The translations under genes and the position numbers were made by a program. A stretch of DNA of 64,000 nucleotides, taken from contig NZ_FNDC01000002.1 in the NCBI RefSeq assembly GCF_900099655.1, forward strand, positions 186,001 to 250,000, read 5' to 3'. The notes under the pieces were generated by a model. It was not told where the DNA came from. It saw nothing but the letters and a program-made list of their open reading frames with translations, and did not search any database. The stretch's first letter is position 1, and each line of letters opens with the position of its first letter. This stretch comes from Planococcus glaciei. GTDB lineage: Bacteria; Bacillota; Bacilli; Bacillales_A; Planococcaceae. Shown here one piece after another: positions 32,854 through 42,205 of the stretch.

Positions 32854-33108
32854 TTACAAATCCAAAGCGAAAAACGACAGGAAGATCACGAACACGACTG
32901 TGATGTTCGTAATCATCGCGGCTCGTTTTCCGACGGGTTTATCAAGCGAAGGGAAACGGTCCACAAGCTTCATCAACCCGGCAATCAATACCACAATCAG
33001 CAAAAGAGTGAAAAGCAGATTCATATCGTAGACATGGACATCGAGGAAACGGATGAAAATCAACGAGAAGGCGAGAACGATTCCGTTGGCTAAGTTTTTT
33101 CGTTTCAT
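32854..33108 (-). CDS. small membrane protein
   Basis: 84 aa. Three hydrophobic stretches (NGIVLAFSLIFIRFL, LLFTLLLIVVLIAGLM, AAMITNITVVFVIFLSFFAL) suggest three TM helices. Not recognised. It overlaps the end of the methyltransferase gene by 4 bp (ATGA-type) and AAGGAACTCCT precedes the ATG, so it is coupled to it. Confidence 0.78.
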   Translation of the reverse strand: MKRKNLANGIVLAFSLIFIRFLDVHVYDMNLLFTLLLIVVLIAGLMKLVDRFPSLDKPVGKRAAMITNITVVFVIFLSFFALDL

Positions 33109-34262
33109 AGGAGTTCCTTCAGTTCGTTTTCAAGGAACGGTTTGGCAGACAACAGTTGAGTGAAGGCTTTATAGCGGTCATATTGCCCGGGTGCCGGCTT
33201 TTTGCCTGTCTGGTAAGCACGGATCAAAATATTCTTTGGCGTATGCTCCATATCGATGAATTCCATCAGCTGTGTTTCATAGCCGACGAGCGACAAAATT
33301 TCCGCCCGGATGGAATCAGTGGCCAGCGCGCTGAAGCGTTCCTTGATAAGCCCGTTTTGCAGCATAAGGCCAAGTTCTGGCGCTGCAATTTGGCTGTTCA
33401 GTTCGTGCTGGCAGCAAGGTACACTCAAAATCACTTTGGCGTTCCATTTAACAGCCCGCGACAAAGCCATATCGGTTGCCACGTCGCAGGCATGGAGGGT
33501 CACCACCATATCGACTGCGGATTCTTCGTTGTAATCGTTGATATCGCCGACTAAAAACTCCAACTGATCGTAGCCGAGATCATCCGCGATGCGCTGGCAT
33601 TCCTCAATCACTTCTTTTTTCAAATCGAGGCCAGTCACACGGAGGTCCAGCCCTTTTTCGATCCGCAGGTAATGATACAGCGCAAACGTCAAATATGATT
33701 TGCCGGAACCGAAATCCAGGATCCGGACAGTGCGGTCTTTTGGCAAATGTACGAGCGCGTCGTCGATAAATTCGATAAAGCGGTTGATTTGGCGGAATTT
33801 ATCGTATTTCTGTTTTTTCACTTTGCCGTCCGGGCTCTGGACACCAAGGCGCACAAGGAAGGGGTAAGCGACGCCGTCTTCCAGCAAATATTGTTTTTTG
33901 CGGTTATGCGACAGTTCGGCGGCTTTCGTTTCGGTTTGTTCGGTTTTCCAGGAAACTTTGAATTTCTTGGACAGTTGAACCTGAATCCGTTCGTCAGTGA
34001 ACTGGAATAAAGCCTGGCGGAAGTCTTCAAATAAACTTTCCAGCTTTTCCAGAGCATCTGCGATTGAAAGGTTTTCGTGCTTTAAGACATGTTCAAATTG
34101 GTATTCGAATTGAATGAAATAATCGTTTTTGATTTCGACGGGCTTGAGTTTCACCCGTTTGATGTCATTGGATTTAAGGCGCGGCTGGCTGATGGTTGCC
34201 GAAACAAGAGAGCGGCGTTCGATGCGTTCAGCTAATTGTTCGTGCATTGTTTGTAGTTCCAT
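33105..34262 (-). CDS. class I SAM-dependent methyltransferase (Methyltransf_32/METTL25-like)
   Basis: 385 aa. The N-terminal 175 residues are family-specific (ELQTMHEQLAERIERRSLVS...). The methyltransferase domain begins at about 180: motif I ILDFGSGKSYLTFAL, VTGLDLKKEVIEEC, then VVTLHACDVATD and SVPCCQHEL. HACD and PCC are the METTL25/Methyltransf_32 marks. Target (RNA, protein or small molecule) unknown. I use ATG 34262 with AAAGGATTTGCA upstream; a longer frame to 34355 lacks a ribosome site. Cotranscribed with the small membrane protein. Confidence 0.85.
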   Translation of the reverse strand: MELQTMHEQLAERIERRSLVSATISQPRLKSNDIKRVKLKPVEIKNDYFIQFEYQFEHVLKHENLSIADALEKLESLFEDFRQALFQFTDERIQVQLSKKFKVSWKTEQTETKAAELSHNRKKQYLLEDGVAYPFLVRLGVQSPDGKVKKQKYDKFRQINRFIEFIDDALVHLPKDRTVRILDFGSGKSYLTFALYHYLRIEKGLDLRVTGLDLKKEVIEECQRIADDLGYDQLEFLVGDINDYNEESAVDMVVTLHACDVATDMALSRAVKWNAKVILSVPCCQHELNSQIAAPELGLMLQNGLIKERFSALATDSIRAEILSLVGYETQLMEFIDMEHTPKNILIRAYQTGKKPAPGQYDRYKAFTQLLSAKPFLENELKELL

Positions 34263-34388
34263 TGCAAATCCTTTCGTCTTCCATAATAGTTGTATTTTAT
34301 CATGGTCCATGAAAAAAATACGGCTGGATGTTTGCTTTTGCTCATCCCTCAACATGTTTTGAATTTTGTGATAATATGGAAAGGGAAT

Positions 34389-34402
34389 TGAAAACGTTTA
34401 CA
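34389..34402 (+). promoter_or_regulatory. CcpA cre site
   Basis: TGAAAACGTTTACA fits the cre consensus TGWAANCGNTNWCA at every position. It lies 17 bp before the start at 34420 and just downstream of a likely extended -10 (TGTGATAAT, 34367-34375), a placement typical for carbon catabolite repression. Confidence 0.85.
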
Positions 34403-34419
34403 CGCTAAGGGGGATGGAT

Positions 34420-36063
34420 ATGGCAATTGTAGAAAAAACAGTGGGGCAGATTGTGCGGGAACGGGCTGCCATGCACCCGACAACAGAAGCATACGTTTAT
34501 CCAGAACGGGACATCCGCAAGACCTATAAGGAATTCGATGAAGAAACAGACCGCTTGGCCAAAGCTTTTATGGGGATTGGCATTGCAAAAGGGGAACATA
34601 TTGCCATCTGGTCGGATAACAAGCGCGAATGGCTATTGAGCCAATTTGCAACCGGAAAAATGGGCGGCGTGCTTGTCACCGTGAACACCAGCTACCAGTC
34701 GGCGGAACTGGAATATCTTTTAAAGCAGTCTGATGCAACGACATTGATTTTAGGGGAAGAATTTAAGGGGACCAGCTATATTGATATTATCAATGAAGTT
34801 TGCCCAGAACTGAAAACGGCCGAAAAAGGGGCGGTTTCAAGCGGGAAATTGCCGCATTTTAAACGCGTCATCGTCATGGGTGAAAATCAGTTTCCCGGCA
34901 TTTACACGTGGAGCGAGTTTGAAGTATTTGCCGATCGCGTAGATGATGATCAGCTTGAAGAACGCTTTGTTTCAATGGAACCGGATGACGTCATCAATAT
35001 CCAGTACACATCTGGAACAACTGGATTTCCAAAAGGGGTCATGCTGACGCACCGGAATGTGGTTAACAATGGCAAGCTGATTGGCGACACGATGAACTTA
35101 TCCGAACTGGACCGCCTGTGCATCCCGGTGCCGTTTTTCCATTGCTTCGGCTGTGTGCTCGGCACGATGGCTGCCGTGACGCATTCAACGACGATGGTCA
35201 TCGCTGAACAATTCGATCCAAAACGGGTGCTGCAAATGGTCCAGGACGAAAAATGTACAGGGCTTCACGGCGTGCCGACAATGTTTATCGCAGAGTTGAA
35301 CCATCCGGATTTCGCGTCGTTTGATACATCTACTTTGCGCACGGGCATCATGGCGGGATCGCCGTGCCCGATTGAAGTGATGAAAAAAGTCATCAATGAC
35401 ATGGGTGCCTCGGAAATTACGATTGCCTACGGCCAAACCGAATCGTCTCCGGTTATTACGCAGACGCGTGCGGACGATGACATCGAAAAGCGTGTGTCCA
35501 CTGTCGGAAAACCACATGCGGAAGTCGAAGTAAAAATCGTGGACCCCGTAACAGGTGAGCAAGTGCCAACGGGAGTTCCGGGTGAATTGTGTACGCGCGG
35601 CTATCACGTCATGAAAGGCTATTACAAAAATGAAGAAGCGACGCGGAATGCGATTGACGAAGACGACTGGCTCCATACAGGAGATATCGCCGTTGAAGAT
35701 GAAGACGGCTATATTGCCATTACCGGCCGCATAAAAGACATGGTCATCCGCGGCGGCGAAAACATCTATCCGCGCGAAATCGAAGAATTTCTGTATCAGC
35801 ATCCTTCCATTCAAGACGTTCAGGTAGTCGGAGTGCCGGATCCAAAATACGGAGAAGAGCTGATGGCGTGGGTCATTTTAAAAGAAGGGCAACAACTGTC
35901 TGCAGAAGAGCTGCGCGAATATTGCCAAGGCAAAATCTCCCGGCATAAAATTCCGCGGTATATTGAATTTACGAAGGAATACCCAATGACCGCATCGGGG
36001 AAGATCCAAAAATTCAAGCTGCGTGAAATGTCAGCGGAGCGAACCGAAAAGACAGAAGTCTAA
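34420..36063 (+). CDS. acyl-CoA synthetase (AMP-forming), fatty-acid type
   Basis: 547 aa ANL-superfamily enzyme that activates a carboxylic acid with ATP and CoA. P-loop YTSGTTGFPKG (about 196-206), A5-type YGQTESSP, A7 DWLHTGDIAVEDEDGYI, A8 GRIKDMVIRGGENIYPREIEEF and the catalytic lysine in TASGKIQKFKLRE. Close to YngI/FadD-like medium- to long-chain ligases. ATG 34420 follows AAGGGGG by 6 nt; the ATG at 34414 is too close. The cre site at 34389 indicates repression by glucose, consistent with fatty-acid degradation. Confidence 0.92.
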   Translation: MAIVEKTVGQIVRERAAMHPTTEAYVYPERDIRKTYKEFDEETDRLAKAFMGIGIAKGEHIAIWSDNKREWLLSQFATGKMGGVLVTVNTSYQSAELEYLLKQSDATTLILGEEFKGTSYIDIINEVCPELKTAEKGAVSSGKLPHFKRVIVMGENQFPGIYTWSEFEVFADRVDDDQLEERFVSMEPDDVINIQYTSGTTGFPKGVMLTHRNVVNNGKLIGDTMNLSELDRLCIPVPFFHCFGCVLGTMAAVTHSTTMVIAEQFDPKRVLQMVQDEKCTGLHGVPTMFIAELNHPDFASFDTSTLRTGIMAGSPCPIEVMKKVINDMGASEITIAYGQTESSPVITQTRADDDIEKRVSTVGKPHAEVEVKIVDPVTGEQVPTGVPGELCTRGYHVMKGYYKNEEATRNAIDEDDWLHTGDIAVEDEDGYIAITGRIKDMVIRGGENIYPREIEEFLYQHPSIQDVQVVGVPDPKYGEELMAWVILKEGQQLSAEELREYCQGKISRHKIPRYIEFTKEYPMTASGKIQKFKLREMSAERTEKTEV

Positions 36064-36081
36064 TTGCCTTTCTAACTGGAA

Positions 36082-36131
36082 GACAAGTTATCGGATGTGG
36101 GTTCCCGCCCAGCTGATAACTTGTTTTTGTT
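36082..36131 (+). terminator. rho-independent terminator
   Basis: ACAAGTTATC ... GATAACTTGT stem with an inner GTGGG/CCCGC pair, then TTTTTG. Confidence 0.8.
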
Positions 36132-36154
36132 TAGTAATCAATTAAAACGGGGAA
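36129..36154 (+). promoter_or_regulatory. possible sigma-B-like promoter
   Basis: GTTTAG, 14 bp, GGGGAA, close to the general-stress signature GTTTAA-N12-14-GGGWAW. It lies about 100 bp before the WrbA-like gene. Match is partial. Confidence 0.35.
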
Positions 36155-36250
36155 ACGGGTAAAGTAAGAAAAAAATCTTTAATTCAGGATATTTCTCAAA
36201 TTAGCAGCAGCGGTCACGGACTCAATGCGAAAAAGAGAGGAAGTCAAACT

Positions 36251-36862
36251 ATGGCAAATGTAAAATTGGCGATCATTTATTACAGTTCAACGGGCACCAA
36301 CCACCAAATGGCAAAATGGGCAGAAGAAGCAGCCCAGCAGGCAGGAGCAGAAGTGCGCGTAGCAAAAGTGAAGGAAACTGCACCACAGGCAGCCATCGAC
36401 TCGAATCCGGCTTGGAAAGCCCATCATGAGGCGACTCAAGACGTGCCGGAAGCAGAAGTAGCGTTGCTTGAATGGGCGGATGCCATTATTTTCAGTGTGC
36501 CAACCCGCTATGGCCACGTGCCGACCCAGTTCCAGCAGTTCCTGGACATTACAGGCGGCGCCTGGGCACAAGGCAAACTGGCAAACAAAGTGGTCAGTGC
36601 CATGTCATCAGCCCAAAACCCGCACGGAGGCCAGGAAGCAACCGTACTTGCGGTCTATACATCCATGTTCCACTGGGGTGCGATTGTGGCAGCACCGGGC
36701 TACAACAATCCAGCCTTGTTCAAAGCAGGCGGCAATCCTTACGGGACGACGGTTACCGCAGGAGAAAACGGCATGGTGGAAGATGTGGAAGATGCGGTTA
36801 AATACCAGGCAAACCACACAATTGAAGTCGCGCAATGGATCAAAAACGGCCAAACTCAATAA
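36251..36862 (+). CDS. wrbA: WrbA-type NAD(P)H:quinone oxidoreductase
   Basis: 203 aa flavodoxin-like FMN protein. YYSSTGTNHQMAKW (phosphate loop, 10-23), IIFSVPTRYGHVPTQFQQFLDITGG, and SSAQNPHGGQEATVLAVYTSMFHWGAIV are WrbA marks. Two-electron reduction of quinones protects against redox stress. AGAGAGGAAG precedes the ATG. Single gene; a stress-type promoter is possible at 36129. Confidence 0.92.
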   Translation: MANVKLAIIYYSSTGTNHQMAKWAEEAAQQAGAEVRVAKVKETAPQAAIDSNPAWKAHHEATQDVPEAEVALLEWADAIIFSVPTRYGHVPTQFQQFLDITGGAWAQGKLANKVVSAMSSAQNPHGGQEATVLAVYTSMFHWGAIVAAPGYNNPALFKAGGNPYGTTVTAGENGMVEDVEDAVKYQANHTIEVAQWIKNGQTQ

Positions 36863-36874
36863 ATCGCTAGTGGG

Positions 36875-36915
36875 CAAAGCAGGTGAGATCTAAAAAATCT
36901 TGTCTGCTTTGTATT
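36875..36915 (+). terminator. rho-independent terminator
   Basis: AAAGCAGGTGAGAT-N7-ATCTTGTCTGCTTT then TATTTC; stem imperfect, T-run short. Confidence 0.6.
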
Positions 36916-36943
36916 TCTAATCGGCAAGGAGGAGAATGCACGA

Positions 36944-37675
36944 GTGCTGTGGCTCAGCTTATTTTTTATTATCGGATTTATGGTCATTCATCTTTTTTCT
37001 AAAAACATGCTCTTTTTGAAAGCTCTGCCGCGCTCCCGCTTTCTTTCCATTGCCGGCGGCATCTCGGTCGCTTACGTCTTCCTGCACCTGCTGCCGGAGC
37101 TCGGGGTATTCCAAGATGAACTGCAGGGCGAAGTCGAAGGGACCGCATGGCGTTTTCTGGAACACCATATTTATGTGGTTGCCATGCTTGGCCTGGTCAT
37201 CTTTTATGGCTTGGAACAAATGGTCAAGTCGTCCAAGAGGAGGCGGGACAAAGCGGGCGGACAAAATTCAAGAGACGGCGTTTTTTGGGTCCATATCGGT
37301 TCTTTTGCTTTTTATAATGCCTTAATCGGCTATTTGCTGATTCGCGAAGAGTATGAAAGTGCCTGGGGCATGCTGTTTTTCTTTATTGCGATGGGCGTAC
37401 ATTTTATCACGAACGATAAAGGGCTTCGGGCAACCCATAAAGACGACTACGACCGGTACGGCAGGTGGCTGTTGGCGGTTTCGATTTTAGTCGGCTGGGG
37501 AATTGGGGCATTGACGGAAGTCAATGAACTTATCATTTCTTTTCTGACAGCGTTGCTTGCAGGCGGCGTCGTGCTCAACGTCTTAAAAGAAGAACTGCCC
37601 GAAGAGCGGGAAAGCAGATTTTCAGCTTTCTGCATCGGAATTATCGGCTATTCGGTTTTATTGCTGCTGTTATAA
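36944..37675 (+). CDS. multi-pass membrane protein, possibly ZIP-like
   Basis: 243 aa with about seven to eight TM helices. GGISVAYVFLHLLPELGVF (about 38-56) has a HLLPE element reminiscent of ZIP transporters. The internal loop (SKRRRDKAGGQNSRDG) is basic. The second conserved ZIP helix motif (HxxPEG) is not present, so this assignment is weak. GTG 36944 follows AAGGAGGAGA by 8 nt. Not linked to other genes. Confidence 0.75.
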   Translation: MLWLSLFFIIGFMVIHLFSKNMLFLKALPRSRFLSIAGGISVAYVFLHLLPELGVFQDELQGEVEGTAWRFLEHHIYVVAMLGLVIFYGLEQMVKSSKRRRDKAGGQNSRDGVFWVHIGSFAFYNALIGYLLIREEYESAWGMLFFFIAMGVHFITNDKGLRATHKDDYDRYGRWLLAVSILVGWGIGALTEVNELIISFLTALLAGGVVLNVLKEELPEERESRFSAFCIGIIGYSVLLLLL

Positions 37676-37777
37676 GCTGCTGCTTGTATTTCTAGCCACG
37701 AGCTAATTTTTTTGCTATCATATCAAAATAATCATAATCATAAGTCCCGGAAATCTTAATTCTTTGGGGTGTCCAAA

Positions 37778-37957
37778 ATGATCACACAAGAGGAAAAGCA
37801 GGTGTTCGAGTACGAATTGAATAAATTAGCTATAGAGTATCAACAATGTGCGAATGACGCATTGAAATCACAGATAAAAGAAGATATCTCTTTTTTGCAA
37901 TCCGTTCTCCAGTTCCTGCATCACAGAACTGACAAAATGAATACATCCAACCAATAA
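37778..37957 (+). CDS. small helical hypothetical protein
   Basis: 59 aa, no TM. Almost wholly helical and charged (EEKQVFEYELNKLAIEYQQC; KEDISFLQSVLQFLHH). ATG 37778 has GGGGTG 6 nt upstream, and a strong terminator follows right after the stop. Family unknown; it may be a Spo0E-like or regulatory small protein, but its characteristic motif is not present. Confidence 0.7.
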   Translation: MITQEEKQVFEYELNKLAIEYQQCANDALKSQIKEDISFLQSVLQFLHHRTDKMNTSNQ

Positions 37958-37988
37958 ACCTGCCGGAAAAATCCGGCAGGTTTTTTGT
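37958..37988 (+). terminator. rho-independent terminator
   Basis: AACCTGCCGGA-aaaa-TCCGGCAGGTT and a T-run. Confidence 0.92.
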
Positions 37989-38025
37989 TTTATCGAGAAT
38001 ACAGGCATTCGGAGAATGTGAACAT

Positions 38026-38038
38026 GTTTGTAACAAAC
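38026..38038 (+). promoter_or_regulatory. palindrome upstream of cydDC
   Basis: GTTTGT-A-ACAAAC is a perfect 13-bp palindrome about 95 bp before cydD. A TATAAT lies at 38096-38101. This may be an operator; regulator unknown. Confidence 0.4.
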
Positions 38039-38132
38039 GGTGCGTTAAATGGGCTGAGAGCGGGCAACTGCAACGGAATTTAAGCCCCAGTGCTTTATAA
38101 TGGAGGCAACAGCGGTTAAAGGAGAGAAAAGC

Positions 38133-39857
38133 ATGGTTGATTTAAAACAACTGGCTTATGAACGAAAGAATATCATGGCCTTCCTGTTTATTGCCTCCTT
38201 CTTAAAAGGTGCGGCGATGATTGGGCAAGCTTTATTTTTTGTATGGATCGCCGATGGCGTTTTTCTGAAAAATGCTTCGTTCGAAGAAGTGTTGCCTTAT
38301 TTATACGGCTTGTTTGGAGCAATTTTGTTGCGCGTGGCATGCGGTTACGCAATCGGTCGGTCTGGAGTGAATTTAGCGGCGGAAGTGAAGATGGATTTGC
38401 GGAAAAAACTGATTGCTTCTTTTGCAAGCAATCCGCTGCAAGCTTCGATTCAAGGGCAGTCCGGGCAAAAAGTCAGTTTGCTGCTGGATGCGGTCGATGA
38501 ACTGGACGGCTACTTCAGCAAATACATCCCGCAGATGGTACAAAGCTATATCATCCCGATTCTCCTGCTGGCCGTCATTTTTTCCCAGCACTGGGTAACC
38601 GGAGTGATCATTTTGATCACGGCACCGTTTATCCCTGTTTTTATGGCGCTTGTCGGCATTAAAACGAAGGAGAAAGCGGATCAGCAGATGGAGAAGTTGG
38701 GCCAGTTTTCCGGCACTTTTCTTGACGTGCTGCAAGGCTTGACCACTTTGAAATTGTTTAATCAAGCAGACCGTCAAAAACAGACGATCCAAAAAAGCAG
38801 CCTGGATTTCCGGGACGCCACAATGGAAGTGTTGAAGTCGGCTTTTTTATCTTCGCTTATGCTCGAATACATTTCCATGCTCAGCATGGGGATCATCGCA
38901 CTCGAAATCGGATTGCGGCTGGTCGTATTTGATAGCCTGACATTTTTCACGGCGTTTTTCGTGATGATTCTTGTACCGGATTTCTTTAATATGCTGAAAG
39001 ATTTCGGCAGTGCTTTCCATACGGGGAAAGGAAGTACAGCAGCGGCCAACCGGCTGTCTGCGCATTTGGAAAAAGAAACGCCTGCAGTTGAATGGGGAGC
39101 AGGAACATTATCGAACGATCCTCCGCATCTATTGCTGCAAGATTTAACATTCCAGTATGGTGAGAGTTTCAAGCTGGGACCGATTAATACGGAAATCCTG
39201 CCCTACAGCCAGTTTGCCATTATCGGCAAAAGCGGTTCCGGAAAAACCACTTTGCTGCATGCAATAGCAGGGCTGCTACCGCTCTCAAGCGGCGCTGTAA
39301 GAGTGAACGGCATCTCTAGGGAACAAATTGATGAAAAATCATGGTTTGATCAATTGAGCTATATTTCGCAAAGTCCTTACTTGTTTGCGGGAACCATAAA
39401 AGAAAATATCGCAATCGGAGCTGGCCGGGAAGCCGCAGATGATGAAATTTGGGAAGCTGCAGCGAAAGCGGGAATCGGCGAAATGGTCGGTTCTCTGAAA
39501 CATGGCTTGGATACGCAAATCGGTGAAGCGGGAAGAGGATTGTCCGGCGGCGAAAAACAGCGGATAGCGCTTGCCCGTGCTTTCTTGAAACAGCCGTCCA
39601 TTGTTTTATTTGATGAGCCGACAACCGGCCTGGATCTTCAAACCGAAAAGATTCTGCAGCAATCAATCGCGGAACTTGGAAAACAGGCGACTGTGATCAC
39701 GGTGGCCCACCGGTTGCATACCATTAAACAATCCGATGCGATTTTAATCTTATCTGAAGGCCAGCTGGCAGCTGCCGGCAGCCACAACGACTTATTGGAG
39801 ACATACGCGCCTTATGGAGTAATGCTGGAAATACAGCATGGAGGTATTGTGCAATGA
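38133..39857 (+). CDS. cydD: thiol reductant ABC exporter subunit CydD
   Basis: About 574 aa half-transporter: six-TM domain (about 15-300) then an ATPase (about 335-570). Walker A GKSGSGKTT (about 364-372), signature LSGGEKQRIALARAF, Walker B IVLFDEPTTGLD. CydDC exports cysteine/glutathione and is needed for cytochrome bd assembly. cydAB are not in this window. ATG 38133 after AAAGGAGAG is better than ATG 38100. It overlaps cydC by 4 bp (ATGA). Confidence 0.92.
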   Translation: MVDLKQLAYERKNIMAFLFIASFLKGAAMIGQALFFVWIADGVFLKNASFEEVLPYLYGLFGAILLRVACGYAIGRSGVNLAAEVKMDLRKKLIASFASNPLQASIQGQSGQKVSLLLDAVDELDGYFSKYIPQMVQSYIIPILLLAVIFSQHWVTGVIILITAPFIPVFMALVGIKTKEKADQQMEKLGQFSGTFLDVLQGLTTLKLFNQADRQKQTIQKSSLDFRDATMEVLKSAFLSSLMLEYISMLSMGIIALEIGLRLVVFDSLTFFTAFFVMILVPDFFNMLKDFGSAFHTGKGSTAAANRLSAHLEKETPAVEWGAGTLSNDPPHLLLQDLTFQYGESFKLGPINTEILPYSQFAIIGKSGSGKTTLLHAIAGLLPLSSGAVRVNGISREQIDEKSWFDQLSYISQSPYLFAGTIKENIAIGAGREAADDEIWEAAAKAGIGEMVGSLKHGLDTQIGEAGRGLSGGEKQRIALARAFLKQPSIVLFDEPTTGLDLQTEKILQQSIAELGKQATVITVAHRLHTIKQSDAILILSEGQLAAAGSHNDLLETYAPYGVMLEIQHGGIVQ

Positions 39858-41560
39858 CAGAATTGAAACAGACATTGTTGTTGACGCTTCGTGAAAAAAG
39901 AGACGTAGCGCTTGCCATTTTCTTCGGTTTCCTGGCAGGGATTGCCGGAGCCGCACTTATGGCCTCAAGTGGATATTTGATTTCAAAAGCAGCGCTGACT
40001 TCTCAAATGACCATCTTGATCGTCATGGGGGCTTGTTTGAAATTATTCGGCCTCGTCTCGGCTCTGAGCCGTTATGCTGAGCGCTTGTTTTCGCACCGGG
40101 CGACATTCACCATGCTCAGCAACTTGCGGGTATCGTTTTTTGAGAAGTTGTCGCCGCTGGCTCCCGGGATTTTTCAAAAATACCGGAGCGGCGATTTGCT
40201 GGCGCGCATCGTTGGCGATGTGGAGAACTTGCAAAACTTTTTGCTGCGGGTATTCTATCCGCCGGTCGTACTGGCCATCGTCTTTATCAGTACGATTTTC
40301 TTCACTTCTTATTTCTCGTTTGCCATCGCGATGGTGGTGCTCGTAGGTATGTTATTGACAATTGTTGCAGTGCCGGCTATTTTTGCATGGCGGCAGCGCA
40401 GAATTGATTCAGCTGTCCGGGCGAGCCGTGCGGAACTGTCAACGGAAGCCACCGAATTTCTATACGGTTTCCGTGATTTGAAAATTTACCAGCAGCTTGA
40501 CCGCAAAAAACAGGATTTGACAACTTTCTCGGAACGCTACGGCGAACAGCAGCGGAAAGAGGGTTTTGAAGAAAACCTGGGCCAGTCCGTCAATGCTTTT
40601 GTGGCGCTGTTGGCTTCGTTCTTTGTACTCGGGCTTGGGGCATATTTTGTCGCAGAAGGGCAACTCGACGGCTTGTATCTGGCAATGCTTGTGATGATTT
40701 CCTTGGCAGTCTTCGAAAATGTCGCACCGATGGCAGTTTTTCCGGCTCATTTTGAAGAAAACCGGAAAGCTGCAGCACGCCTTGACCAAGTGGTGTCAGA
40801 ACCCGTGCAAGCGGCCGGTGATGCAGAATTGCCGTTAAACACATTGGACATTAAGTTAGAGAACGTATCTTACACATATCCGGAAGAAGAGCGGCAGGCA
40901 ATTGAAGGGGTATCTCTTCGTCTTGCGCCGGGATCGAAAACCGCCATCGTCGGGCCAAGCGGTTCGGGGAAATCCACATTGCTGCAGCTTCTTTTGAACA
41001 TTTTGCCTGCAGACAGCGGCACGATTTCCATTGGCGGAGAACCTTTAGCGGCACTCGATCCGGAAAAGCTGTGGCAGCGGATGAATGTGGTGCTGCAGGA
41101 AAATCATTTCTTCTTCGGCACGATCCGCAGCAACTTGTTGATTGCCAATGAAGCGGCTACGGACGAAGAAATGGAAGCAGCTTTGGCCAAAGTTCAGCTC
41201 GGGCCCTTTTCATTGTCTTCAAAAGTGAATGAAAAAGGAGAAAATCTGTCCGGCGGCGAAAAGCAGCGTCTCGCTATTGCCCGGGCAATATTAAGAGGCG
41301 AATCGCTTTGGCTGCTGGATGAACCGGTATCATCGGTCGATTCGGTTACCGCCAAAGCCATTTACCGGCAATTGTTTGAACGAGGAAAAGACGATACATT
41401 CGTTATCATCAGCCATGATTTGACGGGCCTTGAGCAGATGGACCAAATCATCGTCATGGAACGGGGCAGAATCGTCGAAGCCGGGCCATATGAAGAAATC
41501 ATGGAAAAGCAAGGCCACTTTTTCAAACTGAAACAGATTGAAAAGAGCATATTTGCGTGA
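39854..41560 (+). CDS. cydC: thiol reductant ABC exporter subunit CydC
   Basis: 568 aa partner of CydD. TM domain 1-300, with SSGYLISKAALTSQMTILIV near TM1-2. ATPase about 335-560 with Walker A GPSGSGKST, Q-loop NVVLQENHFFFGTIRSNL, LSGGEKQRLAIARAI, WLLDEPVSSVD. A 4-bp overlap with cydD gives translational coupling. Followed directly by the TACTGTCC array. Confidence 0.92.
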   Translation: MTELKQTLLLTLREKRDVALAIFFGFLAGIAGAALMASSGYLISKAALTSQMTILIVMGACLKLFGLVSALSRYAERLFSHRATFTMLSNLRVSFFEKLSPLAPGIFQKYRSGDLLARIVGDVENLQNFLLRVFYPPVVLAIVFISTIFFTSYFSFAIAMVVLVGMLLTIVAVPAIFAWRQRRIDSAVRASRAELSTEATEFLYGFRDLKIYQQLDRKKQDLTTFSERYGEQQRKEGFEENLGQSVNAFVALLASFFVLGLGAYFVAEGQLDGLYLAMLVMISLAVFENVAPMAVFPAHFEENRKAAARLDQVVSEPVQAAGDAELPLNTLDIKLENVSYTYPEEERQAIEGVSLRLAPGSKTAIVGPSGSGKSTLLQLLLNILPADSGTISIGGEPLAALDPEKLWQRMNVVLQENHFFFGTIRSNLLIANEAATDEEMEAALAKVQLGPFSLSSKVNEKGENLSGGEKQRLAIARAILRGESLWLLDEPVSSVDSVTAKAIYRQLFERGKDDTFVIISHDLTGLEQMDQIIVMERGRIVEAGPYEEIMEKQGHFFKLKQIEKSIFA

Positions 41561-41602
41561 TTTCGGATATTTTTCGCAGGTTTATCTCCCCTTCATTGGA
41601 TA

Positions 41603-41651
41603 TACTGTCCGGAGCGCATGAAATACTGTCCGCAAATAAAAAATACTGTCC
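41603..41651. repeat. short TACTGTCC array (about 21-bp period)
   Basis: TACTGTCC at 41603, 41624 and 41644 (steps of 21 and 20 bp), with AA(A/T)-rich left flanks and variable right flanks. It sits between the end of cydC and the next terminator, like the TACGAGC arrays elsewhere. Confidence 0.7.
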
Positions 41652-41697
41652 CAGCGGTGCTGTTGCTTTTTCAGCAAGAGCCCTCAGCCGGGAAAAA

Positions 41698-41750
41698 GGA
41701 AAACCGGAAGACTTCCTTCAAAATCGAAGGGGAAGTCTTCCGGTTTTATT
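41698..41750. terminator. bidirectional terminator
   Basis: AAAACCGGAAGACTTCC ... GGAAGTCTTCCGGTTTT, a 17-bp stem with a 16-base loop region, serving cydC and the convergent small gene. Confidence 0.88.
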
Positions 41751-41976
41751 TGAGCAGCAGATCATTTCCGCGTTTAGCATCTTCGAGTTTCAGCTGTTCC
41801 AATTGAAGCCTCATTTTCTGTGTTTCGATGACAAAGTTCTCGTGTTTCAATTTTTCCAGTTCAATTTCGCTTTCAATCATTTTGTTCTTTAGTTTTGTCT
41901 GCGTTTGGAAATGTGAGGTAATGATGGCGACGAGCGGAATCGAAAAAACCATAACGACGGCTACTAGACCGGTCAC
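41746..41976 (-). CDS. small membrane protein with coiled-coil tail
   Basis: 76 aa. An N-terminal TM (GLVAVVMVFSIPLVAIIT) and a charged heptad tail from residue 25 (MIESEIELEKLKHENFVIET...). GTG start after AAAGAGGTGAAC. In topology it resembles small envelope-stress proteins of the PspB or LiaI type, but sequence similarity is not evident. Convergent with cydC. Confidence 0.72.
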   Translation of the reverse strand: MTGLVAVVMVFSIPLVAIITSHFQTQTKLKNKMIESEIELEKLKHENFVIETQKMRLQLEQLKLEDAKRGNDLLLK

Positions 41977-42205
41977 AACGTTCACCTCTTTCCTGAAAAT
42001 TCTGATTACCATCAGTATACAGGATTTCGATTTGATACAAAACAATTTCTTGAAGGAGGAAAGACTGATTCTGTGTCATGGTGTGATGGAAGGTACCGGG
42101 GCTGCAGGACTCTCAAAAAAGGTGAAAGCTTCGCGTGAATCCTTTACCTGCAGCATTTTTAGCTGCCCGGTCCGGCAGTAGCCTCAAAATGCTTCTTGAA
42201 AAGAC

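Noticed and set aside
33310..33534. Plus-strand frames over the methyltransferase gene
   Set aside because: Antisense shadows; the minus-strand protein has clear SAM-binding motifs.
36944..37675. Annotation as a true ZIP zinc transporter
   Set aside because: Only HLLPE resembles ZIP; the second HxxPEG motif found in the real ZIP protein at 62203 is absent.
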